Assembly: GCA_029959085.1 (NCBI GenBank)
Contig: JARWIR010000010.1
Span: 11,863,001 to 11,927,000 of the forward strand
Reading direction: 5' to 3'
DNA length: 64,000 nucleotides
Source: Nemophila menziesii
Taxonomy: Eukaryota > Streptophyta > Magnoliopsida > Boraginales > Hydrophyllaceae
The position numbers and the translations under genes are program-made. Shown here piece after piece: positions 1 through 13,189 of the stretch. Positions within the stretch are counted from its first letter, which is position 1, and the number at the start of each line of letters is the position of its first letter. The notes below the pieces were generated by a model that saw only the letters and a list, made by a program, of their open reading frames with translations, did no database searches and was not told the DNA's origin.

Positions 1-472
1 TGTAAATTAGCATTAACCACCTCCAAACAATAAATTCTTGCAAGTTCTAATATCTGTCTAAAAAAATTGAATTAAAATATACATTTTGATCCATAGTCCA
101 ATACAATAATAATTATAAATAAATATTTGTGTTAAAACTCTAGTACTAATCTAAATTAACATTTAATCAAGAAAGTATACGTTATAGTGGGGTCTGTATT
201 AATATAAATTAAGTATAATACCTAAATGTTGATCTATTTTATCAACTTTTAAAGAATATATAATTAATAAATTCAAGCAAAATAAATCATTCAAAACCAC
301 CCAATATTTCACAGAAAAAAGATTAACTCATGTGACAATAAAACATCCAATACTTTAGAATACTTTAGAACAAGACGAGTCATTTATAATGTAATAAAAC
401 ATCCAAATGGGCAAGAGAGAAAACAATCACAACAAACAATTTGCCAATCTTGGCTTGATAAATTAATATGAG
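1..472. other. AT-rich flank, no gene seen
   Basis: This is the region 3' of the SPEAR-like gene, which ends at 473. It is AT-rich with many stops in all frames, and I see no domain, repeat or RNA gene in it. It may hold the 3' UTR and polyadenylation region of the minus-strand gene. Confidence 0.5.
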
Positions 473-2276
473 CTATAGTGTGAGATCAACTTCGCCTTCT
501 AGGCCATCAGTTTCCCGATCTGTAGCTTGAGAAACTGGCACTTGCTCAGTCAATCCATTAGTGCCTGGCCTTGTTACCTGATCATCATTGTTCTCCTGTA
601 TATTGCATAAATATTAAGTAAATGTTCACAACTTAATCAAGCGATAAACATAATATAGATACAATTCAACAATTACCTGAGCAGAAGGGCCTGAACCGGC
701 CAAAGATTGGTGTGCTGTACTAGGTGCAGGAGAGGCCAATGTGAGAAAACCTCTATCACACTGGGCGATGTCATGGCTTAACCTTATAAATTGATAAGTC
801 GGATCAGTATCAGCTTGGGATTCAGTGCTACATGAAGCAGAATAATCTGACAAAGAATAGGGGGATTTGCGGAGGAAAGGAGCGGGTGGTGGAACTTCTG
901 GCGAGAAGGGATATGGTCTCTTCAAGCCATACATCTGCATCGCAAGACCAACCAATCAAGCTAAAATAAGTAACGTAATTCATTTACGTGTGTTATAATT
1001 CAGTAAAAAATACAATTACACCAAATCGAGCAAATTAGACTCATACAAATGTACTACAGACTAACTATACCTGACGAAAAGTTCCTGAACCGGCCAAAGA
1101 GTACTGTGGTGTACTCGCTGCAGGTGGAGCCAATGTGAGAAAATCTTTGTTGCAATGGGCAATGTCATGCCCATTTTCCGGGACTCCATTTCTCAAGCAT
1201 GGAGGGCTTCCCCTGTTAAGGGTAGAAAGGAAGTATGGTGGTGGAACTCGGTGAGAGAATGGATGTGGTCTGTTCAAGCCATACATCTGCATTACAAGAT
1301 CAAAAAGTCAAGCTAAAATTACCGAATTCTGAAATGTAGTTTATTTCAAGTGTGATATAATTTAGTATAAGTTACAGGATTTCCCTAAATCAAGCATATT
1401 AGATTCATACATATGGACTACAGACTAACACATATACACATACTTGTTAGGGGATCGGTTTCGCTCCAAGTAGGGGTGTTGGCTAGGGTTAGGGACGTCT
1501 GAAGATTTTATTATTTTGTGCAGGGGTTATACCAATTGTCGGGCTAGAATTTGGGGTTTAAAAAATCCTTTTTTTAATTGATTTGTAAGGGGGTTCGATT
1601 ACAAGCCAAACTGAGGTGACATGGTTCAAGGTTCCTTAATAAGAATTTAAATTTTACCAATCATCATTTCTCTAATCAAAACTCAATGAATATTACTGAA
1701 GAGAGATATTAAAATTTTACATCGGATGCATCTGGATATATACAAATTACAACAAATAAAGTATCTATAAATTAATAAATAATTAAAAAAAATTGAAACA
1801 AAAGAAGCAAGAATACTCACAAATGATGAAGATCTGTGCTGCTGAAATTGCTTTGATCTTTTCATCCAACTCATGGATGATGAATTCAAGCCGCTTGGTT
1901 ATCCCATCATCCTTTGAGCATCCCCTCGAATATTATACCCACCATTCCAATATGGTACATGCTTAAATTGCTGGGCATTCTCCAATTGTTGAGCTTGTCT
2001 GAGATTTGGAAACGGTAAAAGAATCTCAATTGAGGCAAGGGGACTAAATTGATTGTTAAACATTTGTTCTTGAAAAATTACATTATCTTTCTGTTCCTCT
2101 TCTAGCCTAAGTTTCTCTTGTTGAGCAACACTTACATCTCTTACTGATATCTTCTTTTCCTGCACAACATTGGAAAATCTACCACCACCACCGCTTTCTC
2201 CACCACCATCACTACCACTACCACTAGCACACCCACCACTGCCACTAGACTTTTGGGTACTTTCACCTTGATCCAT
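473..2276 (-). CDS. SPL/NZZ-SPEAR-like repressor gene, four exons, one in-frame stop
   Basis: Seen: four minus-strand exons at 2276-1821, 1286-1071, 934-677 and 595-473, all joined in phase 0 by GT-AG introns of 534, 136 and 81 nt. Exon 1 starts MDQGES, has a Gly/Ser-rich stretch, then SVAQQEKLRLEEEQ, which resembles the SPL motif of SPOROCYTELESS/NOZZLE and SPEAR proteins (canonical form like RGxGVAQLEKxRL). Exons 2 and 3 carry MYGLxRPxPFS and FLTLAxP motifs, as I recall from SPL homologues. The last exon ends EGEVDLTL, an EAR-like repressor ending. Family knowledge: these adaptors recruit TOPLESS co-repressors and act in sporocyte and ovule development. Odd: exon 1 has an in-frame TAA (1901-1899, after QRMMG); frame 0 resumes and reaches the donor at 1821 in phase. 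Either only the first 125 codons are made or the gene is decaying. A shorter alternative intron removing the stop did not restore phase. Family call fairly sure, activity unsure. Confidence 0.62.
677..1425 (-). repeat. Tandem duplication of an exon plus its upstream intron part
   Basis: Exon 1286-1071 (72 codons) and exon 934-677 (86 codons) are paralogous. Both start MYGL(N/K)RP(H/Y)PFS, and share HDIA(H/Q)C, FLTLA(P/S)PA and SLAGSG. The intron sequence before each is also alike (1425-1287 versus 1070-935, both with a TAGTCTGTAGT stretch and a gcag acceptor). The second copy carries about 14 extra residues in its middle. Both are phase 0 on each side, so skipping either keeps the frame. Confidence 0.75.
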
Positions 2277-2456
2277 TTTATTTTTCATTATCAAAACACA
2301 ACTCCCATACAGGTTTATAAAGCAAAATATAAAGGTGTATTTAATATTTTTCTTAAATATGGTTATTTCTTTACCATATCTAAATGAAGCATTTTTAGAA
2401 ACCAAAATACAAAAATCAATACCCCCATTAAATTTTATGCCACTAAGAGAGGCTAC

Positions 2457-2463
2457 TTATATA
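2457..2463 (-). promoter_or_regulatory. Candidate TATA box of the SPEAR-like gene
   Basis: The minus strand reads TATATAA here, within ctatataagtagcc, about 180 nt upstream of the MDQGES start codon at 2276. That would put the transcription start near 2430 with a 5' leader of about 150 nt. The call rests on motif and spacing only; TATA-like strings are common in this AT-rich DNA. Confidence 0.35.
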
Positions 2464-2772
2464 GAAATACAGAAAAGATTTTAACTTTTCCATTTCTGAC
2501 ATATTAAATACAAATAAATGTGTTTAATTACTATATTTGGATATAGAAAATAAAATTGTAGTTAGCTTTTCAAGAGGGGATAAGAGAAACAAAGGGGAGG
2601 GAAAAGGATCAGATCACATAAATTTGAAAAACAAAATCCTAATAAAATAACCATATCATAAAACTATCTTTTTTTATTAAGAAAAAATATATTAGAATGT
2701 ATAAAGTGGTGAACAATTAATTAGAAATACATTACCCTTAGCCTAAGCCCTGAATGGAAATCGCTTTATAAT

Positions 2773-2950
2773 AACATTCTCTATATTTTTAATTTGCAGC
2801 TGCTAGTCAACTAGATATTTTTTTTTTACTTAGGCGAGCTTTTTTATTTTTTACAATTATTTAGATAAAAATATATCATTGTGACTTTTTTATTTTGTCT
2901 TTAAATTTTTTTCAACAATGGCTCAATTATAATTTTTCGTCATAGCTAAA
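2773..2950 (+). repeat. Block-junction repeat, copy 1
   Basis: About 180 nt starting aacattctctatat, with ggcgagcttttt, aaaaatatatcattgtgact and atttttcgtcat stretches. It starts block A. Confidence 0.7.
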
Positions 2951-3438
2951 AAAACTAAAAAAATCACCAAAGACTCTAAATTTGATCCCTAAATATTCTT
3001 ACTATTGATCCACCACTTTCCACAAATGCCTCCTCTTTCGTTAACGTATTTTATCTACTTACCTCCACTCTTTCGGACCCATTTCGACCATCAATTCCTT
3101 CAGTTATTTTGTCATATTTTTTTCGTAAAAACTAGTATTTTTCTTTATTATAGTTTCTATTATGTTGTTTAGATGGTTAAATTATGTAGTCACATAATAT
3201 ATGTAGTTATATATCATTTTTTATCTATAATATTAGATTTTTTTTGGATTATGAAAAAAAGTTGGAGTTTGAAAATGGGAGATTTAATATAGGAGTAAGA
3301 CTTATGAAATATTATATTGCTTAATCTATGAAATATGAGATTGAATATCAATATGATTTACACAATTTATTCATTAAATTATTATAGCTATCAAAATCTT
3401 TTAGTTTACGACGCAATCAAGTCCAAATAGAAGTCCAT

Positions 3439-5060
3439 ATGGATAAAGTGTTGATTAAGTCAAGAAACAAGGTTACTCTAGCTTTTGTTAAGGGTGTTAA
3501 GAGTTTCGTTGAATTTATATCTTAGCACATGGATATTTCTAATTCAATTCAATATCCATGTAATTGATGCACAAATTTACTAGGAAAAATATTCTAGAGG
3601 CTAATATGAATATTGAGAAATGGGTTTTAAGCAACATATAAAATTTGGAATTTGTATGGAGAAATAAACCCGTTCCAATCAAATATTATTCCTAGTTATG
3701 TATATGAGGAAATGATAAATGTGATTGATGATTTGAGTGGCATTGTTAATGAAGCGTATACTAAAATGGTAGACAAGAATATTCCATGATGATACAGTTT
3801 TTGGTGGAATAATCCAGATGTGTTGGATGTATCCGATCGAGCATTATTTGAATAAGTTAAAGGAGTAACTACATAATGTGTAAAAGGCACAAGGTTCGAT
3901 AGATGAGGGTTATGTTGTGGAAGATATCTTGACTTTCACATCACATTATATCAATAAGGGAAAAAAGTGAAATCATCCTCATAGATATGCGGATCAAGTA
4001 CCAGAACCAAGAGATATATTGACTTTCGGAAGTTAATGTCACCCAAATTTAAAATAGTGTTTCGTTTATCTTCCCCCAAATAGATCACGATAGGATTGTT
4101 TGGTGCAATCTACGAACTTATGATGAGATTCAAGTTTACATATAATTTTTTCTTTTTTACTATGTTCTTTGTCACTTTCTTATTCTATATAATTTTGTAA
4201 CTCAAATATTTTGTATTCTAGGGACCATAAGTCAGTTATAATTACAGATGGACATGTGGATGTGGAAAGAATTCATCAAACTAGATTTTACAATTCGTTA
4301 TTGATAAATGTATACTATAATTCAAAATCAAAATACTAATAGAGAAAGTATAACGCAATAGCTTTTCCATTATAAGGTATTTAACATGAAGCTAGCATGC
4401 CATCCAGTATTAACCAAATAATTTTTGTACGTGGCTAAGGGTTCCAATTGTACAATTTAGAAATATGATCTATGTGTTATTAATGGGGTGAACTTGGTTT
4501 GGCGTTAGAAAGGTGATAAATGTCTCATTGCGGATTACGGGTTTTGTTGTTTTGGCGAAGGAGTTTCTTGGTGTGGTGAATTGGTTAAAGTATTCGAGGT
4601 GGACTTCTTAAAAACATATTCGGTAATGGTATTCGAGTGAGAATGCTATAACACCAAGAAAGGAAGAATACAGAATGAGCACAGTGTAACCAAAATCGAT
4701 AATAATTCGTATTGGTACAAAGATGAGTCATAAATTTTAGAAAATCAAGCAAATAACATGTTATACATTGTTGATCTAGTGAACACTAAGGGATCGCGAC
4801 GCGCTTTAAAGTGATTTGGAAAGTGAGCGATTGTCATTGTTGGAGTGTGGATGTTTAGGGTTCTGTGTCGATAGTTTATACATTTGAGTCGATGCCTTTT
4901 GTCAATGATACAACAGACATAGAATGATTACGCATTAATAACATTTGAGTACACCGATGTCGATGAACTGATATTAGAGCATGATATAACTATTTTAGAA
5001 GATGATGAAGAGTCCGACGATACTTTAAAAAGGTCTGCAGATGAGCTGATATCCATCAAG
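3439..5060 (+). pseudogene. CACTA (En/Spm) transposase relic, centre deleted
   Basis: Translated piecewise with stops and frameshifts, the plus strand first gives a transposase-associated domain. It starts MDKVLIKSRNKV at 3439, followed by FVKGVKSFVEF, a CPC-like pattern (YPCN.CTN) and NGF. Next comes a DUF4218-like end (EDILTFTSHYIN, NHPHRYAD, YDEIQVYI near 4130), a likely 78-nt intron (about 4144-4221) and DHKSVIITDG. A DUF4216-like part at about 4425-4770 reads CVINGV, GELVKVFEVDF, YWYKDES and QANNMLYIVD. An acidic tail (EDDEESDD) ends near 5035. The Transposase_21 catalytic core expected between the first two parts is missing, so this is an internally deleted, dead copy. Confidence 0.75.
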
Positions 5061-5269
5061 CGATGCATATAAATAGTAATGATGTGATTATTGCAGATGA
5101 AAAGGAAAGGATATTAGACAGACTAGTAGTATTAGTTGATTGATTTTATTTTTTATATCAAAATAACTTATATGTGTTCGTAACTAGATTTTTATATTTT
5201 TGTTGAGAATTGTAGAATTATTATACTTTTAGAGTACTTTGGGTTTATCATGTCTGTTTACGAACAATT

Positions 5270-7030
5270 GTAAATGAATAAAACTAAGAGTTGCATTCAA
5301 TGTTTTTCGGGAAAACCAATGAATGTATTGCTTCTCGTTAGAAGGGTTCTTGAAATGACTTATTTACTGTTCAACCTAAGGTGTATTTGTATCTATGGTT
5401 ACTCAAGTGTATCATTGCATGTCAAGAGTGGACATATTGGCTTATGTGGGCCCAATAAACCATTTCCCCTTGGGGCCACCATCGGAAGCAACTTTCATGG
5501 CGTAAACACTTTTCTATTAATTTATGGCAAGAAATGCAAATAATAAGATGGAATCGACTCTAGTAGAGAATCTAAAAACCTTTGGCAGAGAGTAAGAACA
5601 ACAAAAAGGAGCTTTCCTAAATGACAGGTGGGGAACCCTCATTGTGTACTACCTAACCGATTATCTTAGTGTATAACAGGAGTTTATCAAGTGCAAACGG
5701 GCACCAGAAGAGATATTAATAGTACAAAAGTTATTCTACTATATGACTGTTAATATTAATAAAGTAGTAGAATTGATACTGTTATATCTGGTCCTTGATT
5801 ACTTAAAAAAATCTCTCATGTCCCAATTATTATTAAAGCCTTCTATATACTTTGTATTTTTGTTTTGCACATGCACGAGCTTTCTATGTTATAAATCATA
5901 GCTACTTGTTTGAGATTTGTAAGTCAGACATCAAAGTTACTGTGTTAAGCAAATTGATTGTTGTAAGACAAATTAAAAAAGTTTCTCATTCAGTTTTCAA
6001 TAGATACCTTAGTTTAAAGTGGGATAGCAGTAAAATATATTATATTCCCAAAGATGGAAGAAATCAAAATGGTATCAATTTCAACAAAAATCCACATATC
6101 AAAAAAGATTTCAATATGAGTCAAGCGATGATTAGGTAATCCCTTGTGATACATTCAAAAAGTAGGTTGAAAGATAGAAATATTAATTTATCACTGTGAA
6201 ACTATTGCCAAATCTCTTCGACCGAATGTGATAAAGCCTCTATAAAGCAACGATCCCATCTGTATTCATGTTCTTCTGATTAAATTTTTTTCATACCATA
6301 CTAATCCTGAGGAGATTTACAAAACTGAATGATTTTAAGGCTGATTAAAAAAACTGAAATAGAATAGATTATTTATGACTAAATTTATATTTTCTGAAAT
6401 GAAGAATATTAAACGAGGTCAAGATTTAGAGCTTTATGTTATAACAAAGTGACTTCTATATCTTTAATATGCAAGATCGTGTCAAGGAAGTAGTACAAGT
6501 CTCTATTGATGGTATATCAACTCAGGGAACTAAGAATAAGACCAAGGATGAATCTATTAGTGGAAAATATACAAGGTCACACGTACCATCAGCAACAAAC
6601 TATGCTACCTAAACTAGACTATTGGTTTTTAAGTTTTAAAATAAAACACTACCATAACTTAAAATAAAGTACACCATAAATAAAAGATACTTCTGGAAAA
6701 AAAACCTCATTAACGTATTGCTATATTAAAAACTAAACCAAAAATATAGAGACATATATATATATACAATCAAATTCATAAGAAATGTAAGAGGAATGAG
6801 GAACTCCATGTATATAATAGAAATAAGAAATGAAAGTCAAAGAGCAAAGATAACCAGAAAGGACATAACTTAGAAAACAACCTAAATATAATAATCTATG
6901 GAGCTTGTGTGAAATTTCAGTAGTGAAGTTGCATTTTTATATTAAGTCGAATAATATTAAATAAATTACATACCACTCAGTTATCTTTAATTTTTAATAT
7001 AATACATGTGTAACCTTACCACTAGAGAAA
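5270..7030. other. Block B left part, no recognised gene
   Basis: It holds two short plus-strand frames (5274-5543 and 5852-6139), both also open in B''' (30626-30895 and 31258-31491) but broken in B' and B''. They have no domain or codon pattern I recognise, and their survival is explained by the recent duplication. The second ends KDFNMSQAMIR. I see no promoter or splice context for either. Confidence 0.4.
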
Positions 7031-7033
7031 CTA

Positions 7034-9000
7034 TTAATCTAACACACCATATTCTTTCATCATCCATATGTCTTGATGTAGATTATACTTGACCCCTGAG
7101 AAAAAACATAAGTTTGAGTGCTAGAATTCAAAACCTTTAGTGGATGAATAAAAAGGGAGCTACAACACGCATATAAACGTAAGAGAACAAAGCAACAAAT
7201 TATCTAATGATAAAATGGAGATGAAACTTACCTTCACTAATTTTTCCAATATTTTATAAACTCAAATCCTTTGCCATCACTTCATCTTGATAGCTGCAAA
7301 TAATGTTTTATATTATTCAAACATTAAAATACTCTAAGATATGTTACCTAATTCATGACTAGACTAGATAAACTAGTCTTAGATGGAATTTAACCACGTG
7401 AACAACTAGACCCACATTTACTTACGAGAGTATCTAAAAGCATACAACAAAATAATGATTGTTTCTTCTCATTACTCTTTAATGGAAAATAAAAGATTAT
7501 TCTATAATGGCTACTCGTTAATCATATTCTCAAAGATCGATAAACATTGTGGTTGTGGTGGTTATATTTTGCTATTATATTTGTTATAATCCCATGATTA
7601 GATGAGTTGTAACTGTTACTACATTATTTTTTAATTCAAACTCTGTGGTTTAGTCTATTCTATACCAATTTATTAGATAAATAAGGTAAAGATTCTTCTA
7701 AAAAATGATAGGTCACGTACATCTAAGCATCTACAAAAGGTTCAGGTGTTTGAAGTGAACTTAAAAAAATGAATGAATAAAACATTCTTTTAATAAAGTT
7801 AAATTGTTATCAATTGCCTAAATAAAAATGGAAAACCTCAATGACATTCCAACATAGGCATGTCTAGGCCATTTTTCAAGAAAAATATACATACTTTTAC
7901 CAAGAAAACACCATTTATCTTGTTAACTGAAAAAAATTAGCTTGAACAAAAAATGTATCTCAGATTAAACATGGTATTAAACTTATTTAAACAAGTTTGG
8001 TTAGTATGCATAAACCTACAAAATTGAGTAGCATATATATATATTTACAGTCAAATGAAGTTTATATATTGGCATGTAAATCTTACCATGATAATCATAA
8101 ACTCTTCATGGTGGATTGAAATGTCATGACCAACAATCTTATCCATTCTTTGTTACGTTATGCTCCCCATTGATGAAGATTACCTACCATTGAAGGAAAA
8201 AAGAGAAAATATTAAGCCCACTATCCATATCTTTATTCAAATTAACAAAAAAATTAATTATACAATAATCCAGATTTAAATGCCAATAAAGATAAACCTA
8301 AGGACAATTTCACCCAACAGTTATTATTGTCACCCAACACTTCTTATTGATGAAATCGAGAGAGGGTAATATGAATCAATCTAGAACAGATAATTGGGTT
8401 GGATGAATTAGACTATATCTCTTGACTTCAGACATCTTATTGGTAAAACAATTCTAAATAAACCTTATATAATACAAGATTATGCTAATAATATAATTAT
8501 CATGGAATCTAATTATATGTACTTGACATTTTGCAAAAGCTTGCGCAAAAGTATGATTACCATTTAACAAAATACAATATAATAAATTTGAGATCTACAG
8601 ATTCAATGCGTTTTTCCCCTTTGGGTGTGACAATAATTAACTATTAATTGTGGCCTACACTAGATAGTGACAAAAATGAGGCCTATATGTGGCTAACAAT
8701 TGTGGCCTATGTTAGATTGATACGATTATAATGAAATTCTTATGACATTTCATATAATTTGATATAATAGACTAAGTTAAAATTCATAAAAATATAAGAA
8801 ACTCGCAAATTTACTAAACGACTGGCTTAAATTCTGCATTGTTGTCTGGTGTTTCAAATTGATTCAATGAATCAACATTCAAAGTTAGTACGGATTTGTG
8901 GAGATTTAAAGAAGTAGAATGGAGGGATTAAATGAAGAGAGGAACTGGTTAATTGCAATGAAGTTTGGTATTTGGGATCAGATGGTACAGAGAAAATTTT
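7034..9000 (-). pseudogene. Spliced gene-like structure in block B, broken
   Basis: Minus-strand exons matching those in B': ATG exon 8170-8087, 8-nt exon 7433-7426 (good donor GTAAGT), exon 7293-7232 and a possible last exon 7095-7034. The last exon is open only in this family branch and reads KYNLHQDIWMMKEY. The copy is dead as a protein gene: codon 6 of the ATG exon is TAA, the third exon has TAA, and a deletion near 8812 removed the 5' leader donor seen in the other copies. I do not recognise the product. Confidence 0.35.
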
Positions 9001-9317
9001 GCGGCGCCCGGATGGTGTTATACAACTATAGTAGTATACAATAATGAGGATTGTTTCTTATTTAGGGTAGATTTGATGGGTAATTAGGTTTTATATTAAA
9101 CATGTGAGTTGGGCTTTAACAATATGGATTGGTCTTTTATTTTATTTTTAAAATTAAAATAATTTATAAGAAATAATTATATATTTAGGCCTAAATTGCC
9201 ACAATTCTTCTTGAACTATTGGGAAATAATCTTTGTTTCCTAAATTTAGATCAATACAAATTTTTTTTATTAATTTTTTTTTATTAAAAATAATTTAATT
9301 ATAAATATATATTAATT

Positions 9318-9515
9318 AACATTCTCTATATTTTTAATTTGCGGCTGCTGGTCAACTAGATAATTTTTTTTATTTAGGCGAGCTTTTTTCTTTTTTACAA
9401 TTATTCAGATAAAAATATATCATTGTGACTTTTTGATTTTTTCTTTAAAAATTTTTCATCTATGGCTCCATTATAATTTTTCGTCATAGATAAAAAAACA
9501 AAAAATCCAAAAAAA
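9318..9515 (+). repeat. Block-junction repeat, copy 2
   Basis: Same sequence as at 2773, somewhat diverged (tttgcggctgctgg). It starts block C, so blocks A and C share the same first 190 nt but nothing after. Confidence 0.7.
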
Positions 9516-9689
9516 AATCACATTGATATATTTTTGCTGAAGTTTACTAACCAGCCGTGGTGGTGAAAAAAATAATTCTTTTTTGTTATATTACTCATTT
9601 TATAAGTTATTTTAGTAAAAATGCTTATAATGGAAAGAATTAATTGTTTAGCTTAATTATAAAAGGACACTGTAGGTCTGAATGTAGAA

Positions 9690-10600
9690 TTATCCCATTA
9701 TAAATAGAAAGTCCAGTGCATGCATCAGGTTTACAATTTGTTATTGATTGGTCACCTAGGCGGCTACTTTGTTTATGTTTTGAGAAATAGAGGAGGACAA
9801 TAAATTATCACCTACTAAGGGAGCAAATTTTCTTAACTATATTACAAGTTGTCCTTTACAAGTCATTTGCACAATCATTTTTGTATAAAAAATCTACATT
9901 TTTGGAAAGTTCTTCCATGAAGAAAAACATTTGTGAACCCTAAGGTTGATGTCTCTTGAGGCATGTGAGCTACATAACTACATGTGTGTCATCCCTAAAA
10001 AAAATCATCTAAAACCATTTAATACAAAATCATCACTTTATTTTTTAGTTGCACTATTAAAAGCAATTTCAATATAAAATTAAGCAGATCTTGGATTTTG
10101 TTTTAAACTGAGTTACCCTTTTTATTGTATATACCTTGGGTGTTTATTGGTTCCACATTTTATAGGGTGACCCTTATAGCCTCATATTTTATATTTGCAT
10201 TATAGAATTCATGACATGCTATAGATTCTCTATAAACTTTTTTAATAGGGACAAGGTTTGAGTTTTCATATAATATTTCATTTTTTGCCTTCCATATGTG
10301 CGAACACATCATGCCTGATTTCTCTACTACGGGGATATGTCTATCATTTTCTTTATTAGTTTATGATTTTATTATTTTAAAATATCATTCTTCTATTTGA
10401 ATTATCCTTTCGTTAGGTATTTTAATCCCCATAAGAGTTGTATACCATGTATCTGTGGCCCAATTGCATTCGAACAACATATGTTTAGTAGTTTTAGAGA
10501 AAGTATGCATAACTTGCATAGATTATTTAGGTTATGTCTATTATATATGTTTTGGTTGTAATATGTTTAATTATTATTTTTTAGTCAACATAGGCTACAC
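9690..10600 (-). mobile_element. LINE 3' end relic (zf-RVT region), minus strand
   Basis: The minus strand at about 10560-10260 reads, across a frameshift, NLCKLC, KHMLFECNWATDTW and GIKIPNERI. This matches the Cys/His region at the end of plant L1-type reverse transcriptases (C..C...HLFFEC..A...W). The rest of the stretch is diverged from, but alignable to, 13190-14085. No ORF remains. Confidence 0.55.
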
Positions 10601-11104
10601 ATAGGTAAATTATAGTCAAGTGATTATAAGAGATGTTGAGGTCTGTTTAATTTAAAGAGTAAAATATGTTTATAGTTTCATGATATTTAAAAAGAGGTTA
10701 AAATCATTATGAACAAGGGCTAGAGTTGAAAATTACAATCTAAGTCAGTTTTCCAACTTAACGTGAAAGGAAAAATGAGTTTCTTAGTTTGGATCTGCCA
10801 AGAGGTTCATGCACCTTTGACGATCAAGGTATTTAAGTAGTTAATAACCAATCATATGTCATGTTTGATTTGTCTTTTTGGAACTATTTTTAGAATCCAA
10901 AATTCATATAATATTGTAAGAAAATTTAAACATAATTTTTTTTTGTTAAAGACCCTGAGGTAGCACTCCTAAATCTTGGAAATATTGGTCATGTGGCATC
11001 TTTCTATCCAAAAAGGATAATTATAGATATGTTGGAAGTCTAATATATTAAAGGGTGAACTAATATAGGCTAGTGATCAAGCATTACTTTGCACGACTGA
11101 AGAC

Positions 11105-12440
11105 ATAAATACTAAGAAAGTTCTCTATATGTCTTTACTATGTTCTCACATTCCACCAACTAGTCAAAGACTGAAATTATGGGATACACTGAGAGACTTG
11201 GAAAGTATAGCTAACAACAATACTTGTTGCATTTAAGGATATTTTTATGAAGTTATGGAGTTAAAATATATACGCCATGAACCATATCTAGTTGTTCATA
11301 CCAAAAAGATGAATGAGTGTGTAAATGATTTACATCTTACAAAAATACAAGGAACAAGTCCTTACTATGTTTGGACAAAGTATGTATGAGAGAAAGAAAT
11401 GTGAACCATAAAAATTGAGTTCATAGAAAGTTGATTTCTCAATTCCCATACAACAAGATAATATTAACTCACCAGGACTATTAGATTATCATAGTCTTAT
11501 TCTAGATATGCCAATAAGGAAAACAATTAAGTTCATATCTCCATTCAAATTTTATGATTCCTAGAACAACCAGGAAACGTTTGACGATATTGGTAAAAAA
11601 ATATGGACCAAAAATGTCAAGGGAAATCACATATTTCAGGAGGCACAATAGTTTCAAGTTTTTAAAAGTAAACTGATGTTATTAACAAAGAGTATCTACA
11701 AAATACTTTAGCTAATATTACCAATCTAAGGGACAAAATTAAAGTAGTTCAACTATGCAGACATAAATGAGATACAAGCAAGGAACAACTCAAAAATTAT
11801 AATGAATTGGCTAAATAATTATCAAAGAAGCTTCTTAATGAAGGATCATTGTTGAAACAACAGTCTATATACCAGTTTCTTGATGGAGGGAAGGAGAATA
11901 CTAAGTATTTCCACCATGCCATGCAAAATATAAGATTATAAAGTACCTTTATGAAAATAATGGATGATGAGGGGAAAATTATTACTAAAGAAGAAAATAT
12001 GGCTAACGTACATCAAACAATTAAGAACCTTATAAGGGGTCTTGATTGATGAGATATGCCAGAAGAGACTTAATAAAGAGGAGATAAATCAACTTACTAA
12101 TACAATATTAGATAAGGAAATAAATTATGCATTATGGAGTATTAGAATAAGTAAAAGCCATAAGCCAGATGGATTTACCTCATGATTTTTAAAACTCTCT
12201 TGGAGTATAGTGGAGACTAATATTATCAACACTATGAAAAATACCTAATATACTCAGAGAAAACAATTAAACAAATATAAATTTGGTTCCCAAGACTCAA
12301 AATCTAACAATTGTTAAAAGCTACAAACTAATTGTCTTGTTGCGACGTGATCTACAATATAATAGATAATGTTATAACCAAATTATTGAAGAATATATTA
12401 AGCTAAACTTTAAGATATTTGAAACTTAAAGATAACACGT
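11105..12440 (+). pseudogene. L1-type LINE endonuclease and RT relic
   Basis: Plus-strand fragments in changing frames: SHIPPTSQRLKLWDTLRD and GYFYEV (the GDFNEV endonuclease motif decayed) near 11145-11260, then MNECVNDLHL. KENTKYFHHAMQNIRL follows near 11890 and MDDEGKIITKEEN near 11960. Reverse transcriptase start motifs are INYALWSIRISKSHKPDGF near 12120-12180 and NLVPKTQNLTIVKSYK near 12280. Many stops. The part carrying the YADD motif was not found. Confidence 0.7.
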
Positions 12441-13189
12441 TGAAACTTCATATAATAAATGATTATAATCTCTTAATTGGTACTCTGTTATCAAAACTTT
12501 AAATGTCATGAAGTTTCTACATAAATATATATCTTGCATAAGAATGTGAATGTAGACAACCTCATATTTTATTAATATCAAAGGTATCCCACATGTTTTA
12601 GGATTTAAGAGGGACCTTCTTCCCATATATGTTACTTAAATGTATGAAATACTTACATAAATTATGCTTAAAGGGGCCAAAACAAAAAGAATTTTGAATT
12701 ACATTTATTGGTGTTGCACTAATAGATTGAAGAAAATTATATATACCATTATGAAAATTCCTGAAAAACATCTTTGTGTGAGGTAATTGGGAGTAAGTCA
12801 TCAAACAAACCGAACCAAAGTTTAGCTATTTGGGATTATTTTGATAATATTTTATTGAGTTTGAGTTTGGATTTTGTTCAAACAATCCTTTTTATTTAAG
12901 TTTAGGCTTGATTCATTAATTTTTTTTTAAACATGAGTTCTGCTTGATTTGGTTCTTAAAGATCCTTTAAGGATTGTTTATCTTTCTATGATATATATAT
13001 ATATTATATATTGGGATAAGTAATGTGTTATAAAATTAAGCCACGTAAAATTAATATATAACACATTACATAATTTGATTTGATAAAAAAAATATATTAG
13101 ATATTGAATATTTTAGATATAATTAGTTACATATGAAAAAAAGGTGATGAGGAAGAAAACTAAGAAAATTAGGGTTTTATTTTGAAAAT

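Noticed and set aside
1842..1938. Possible 97-nt intron removing the in-frame TAA of the SPEAR-like gene
   Set aside because: GT and AG are present, but splicing would leave exon 1 out of phase with the next exon, and the stretch is not notably T-rich.
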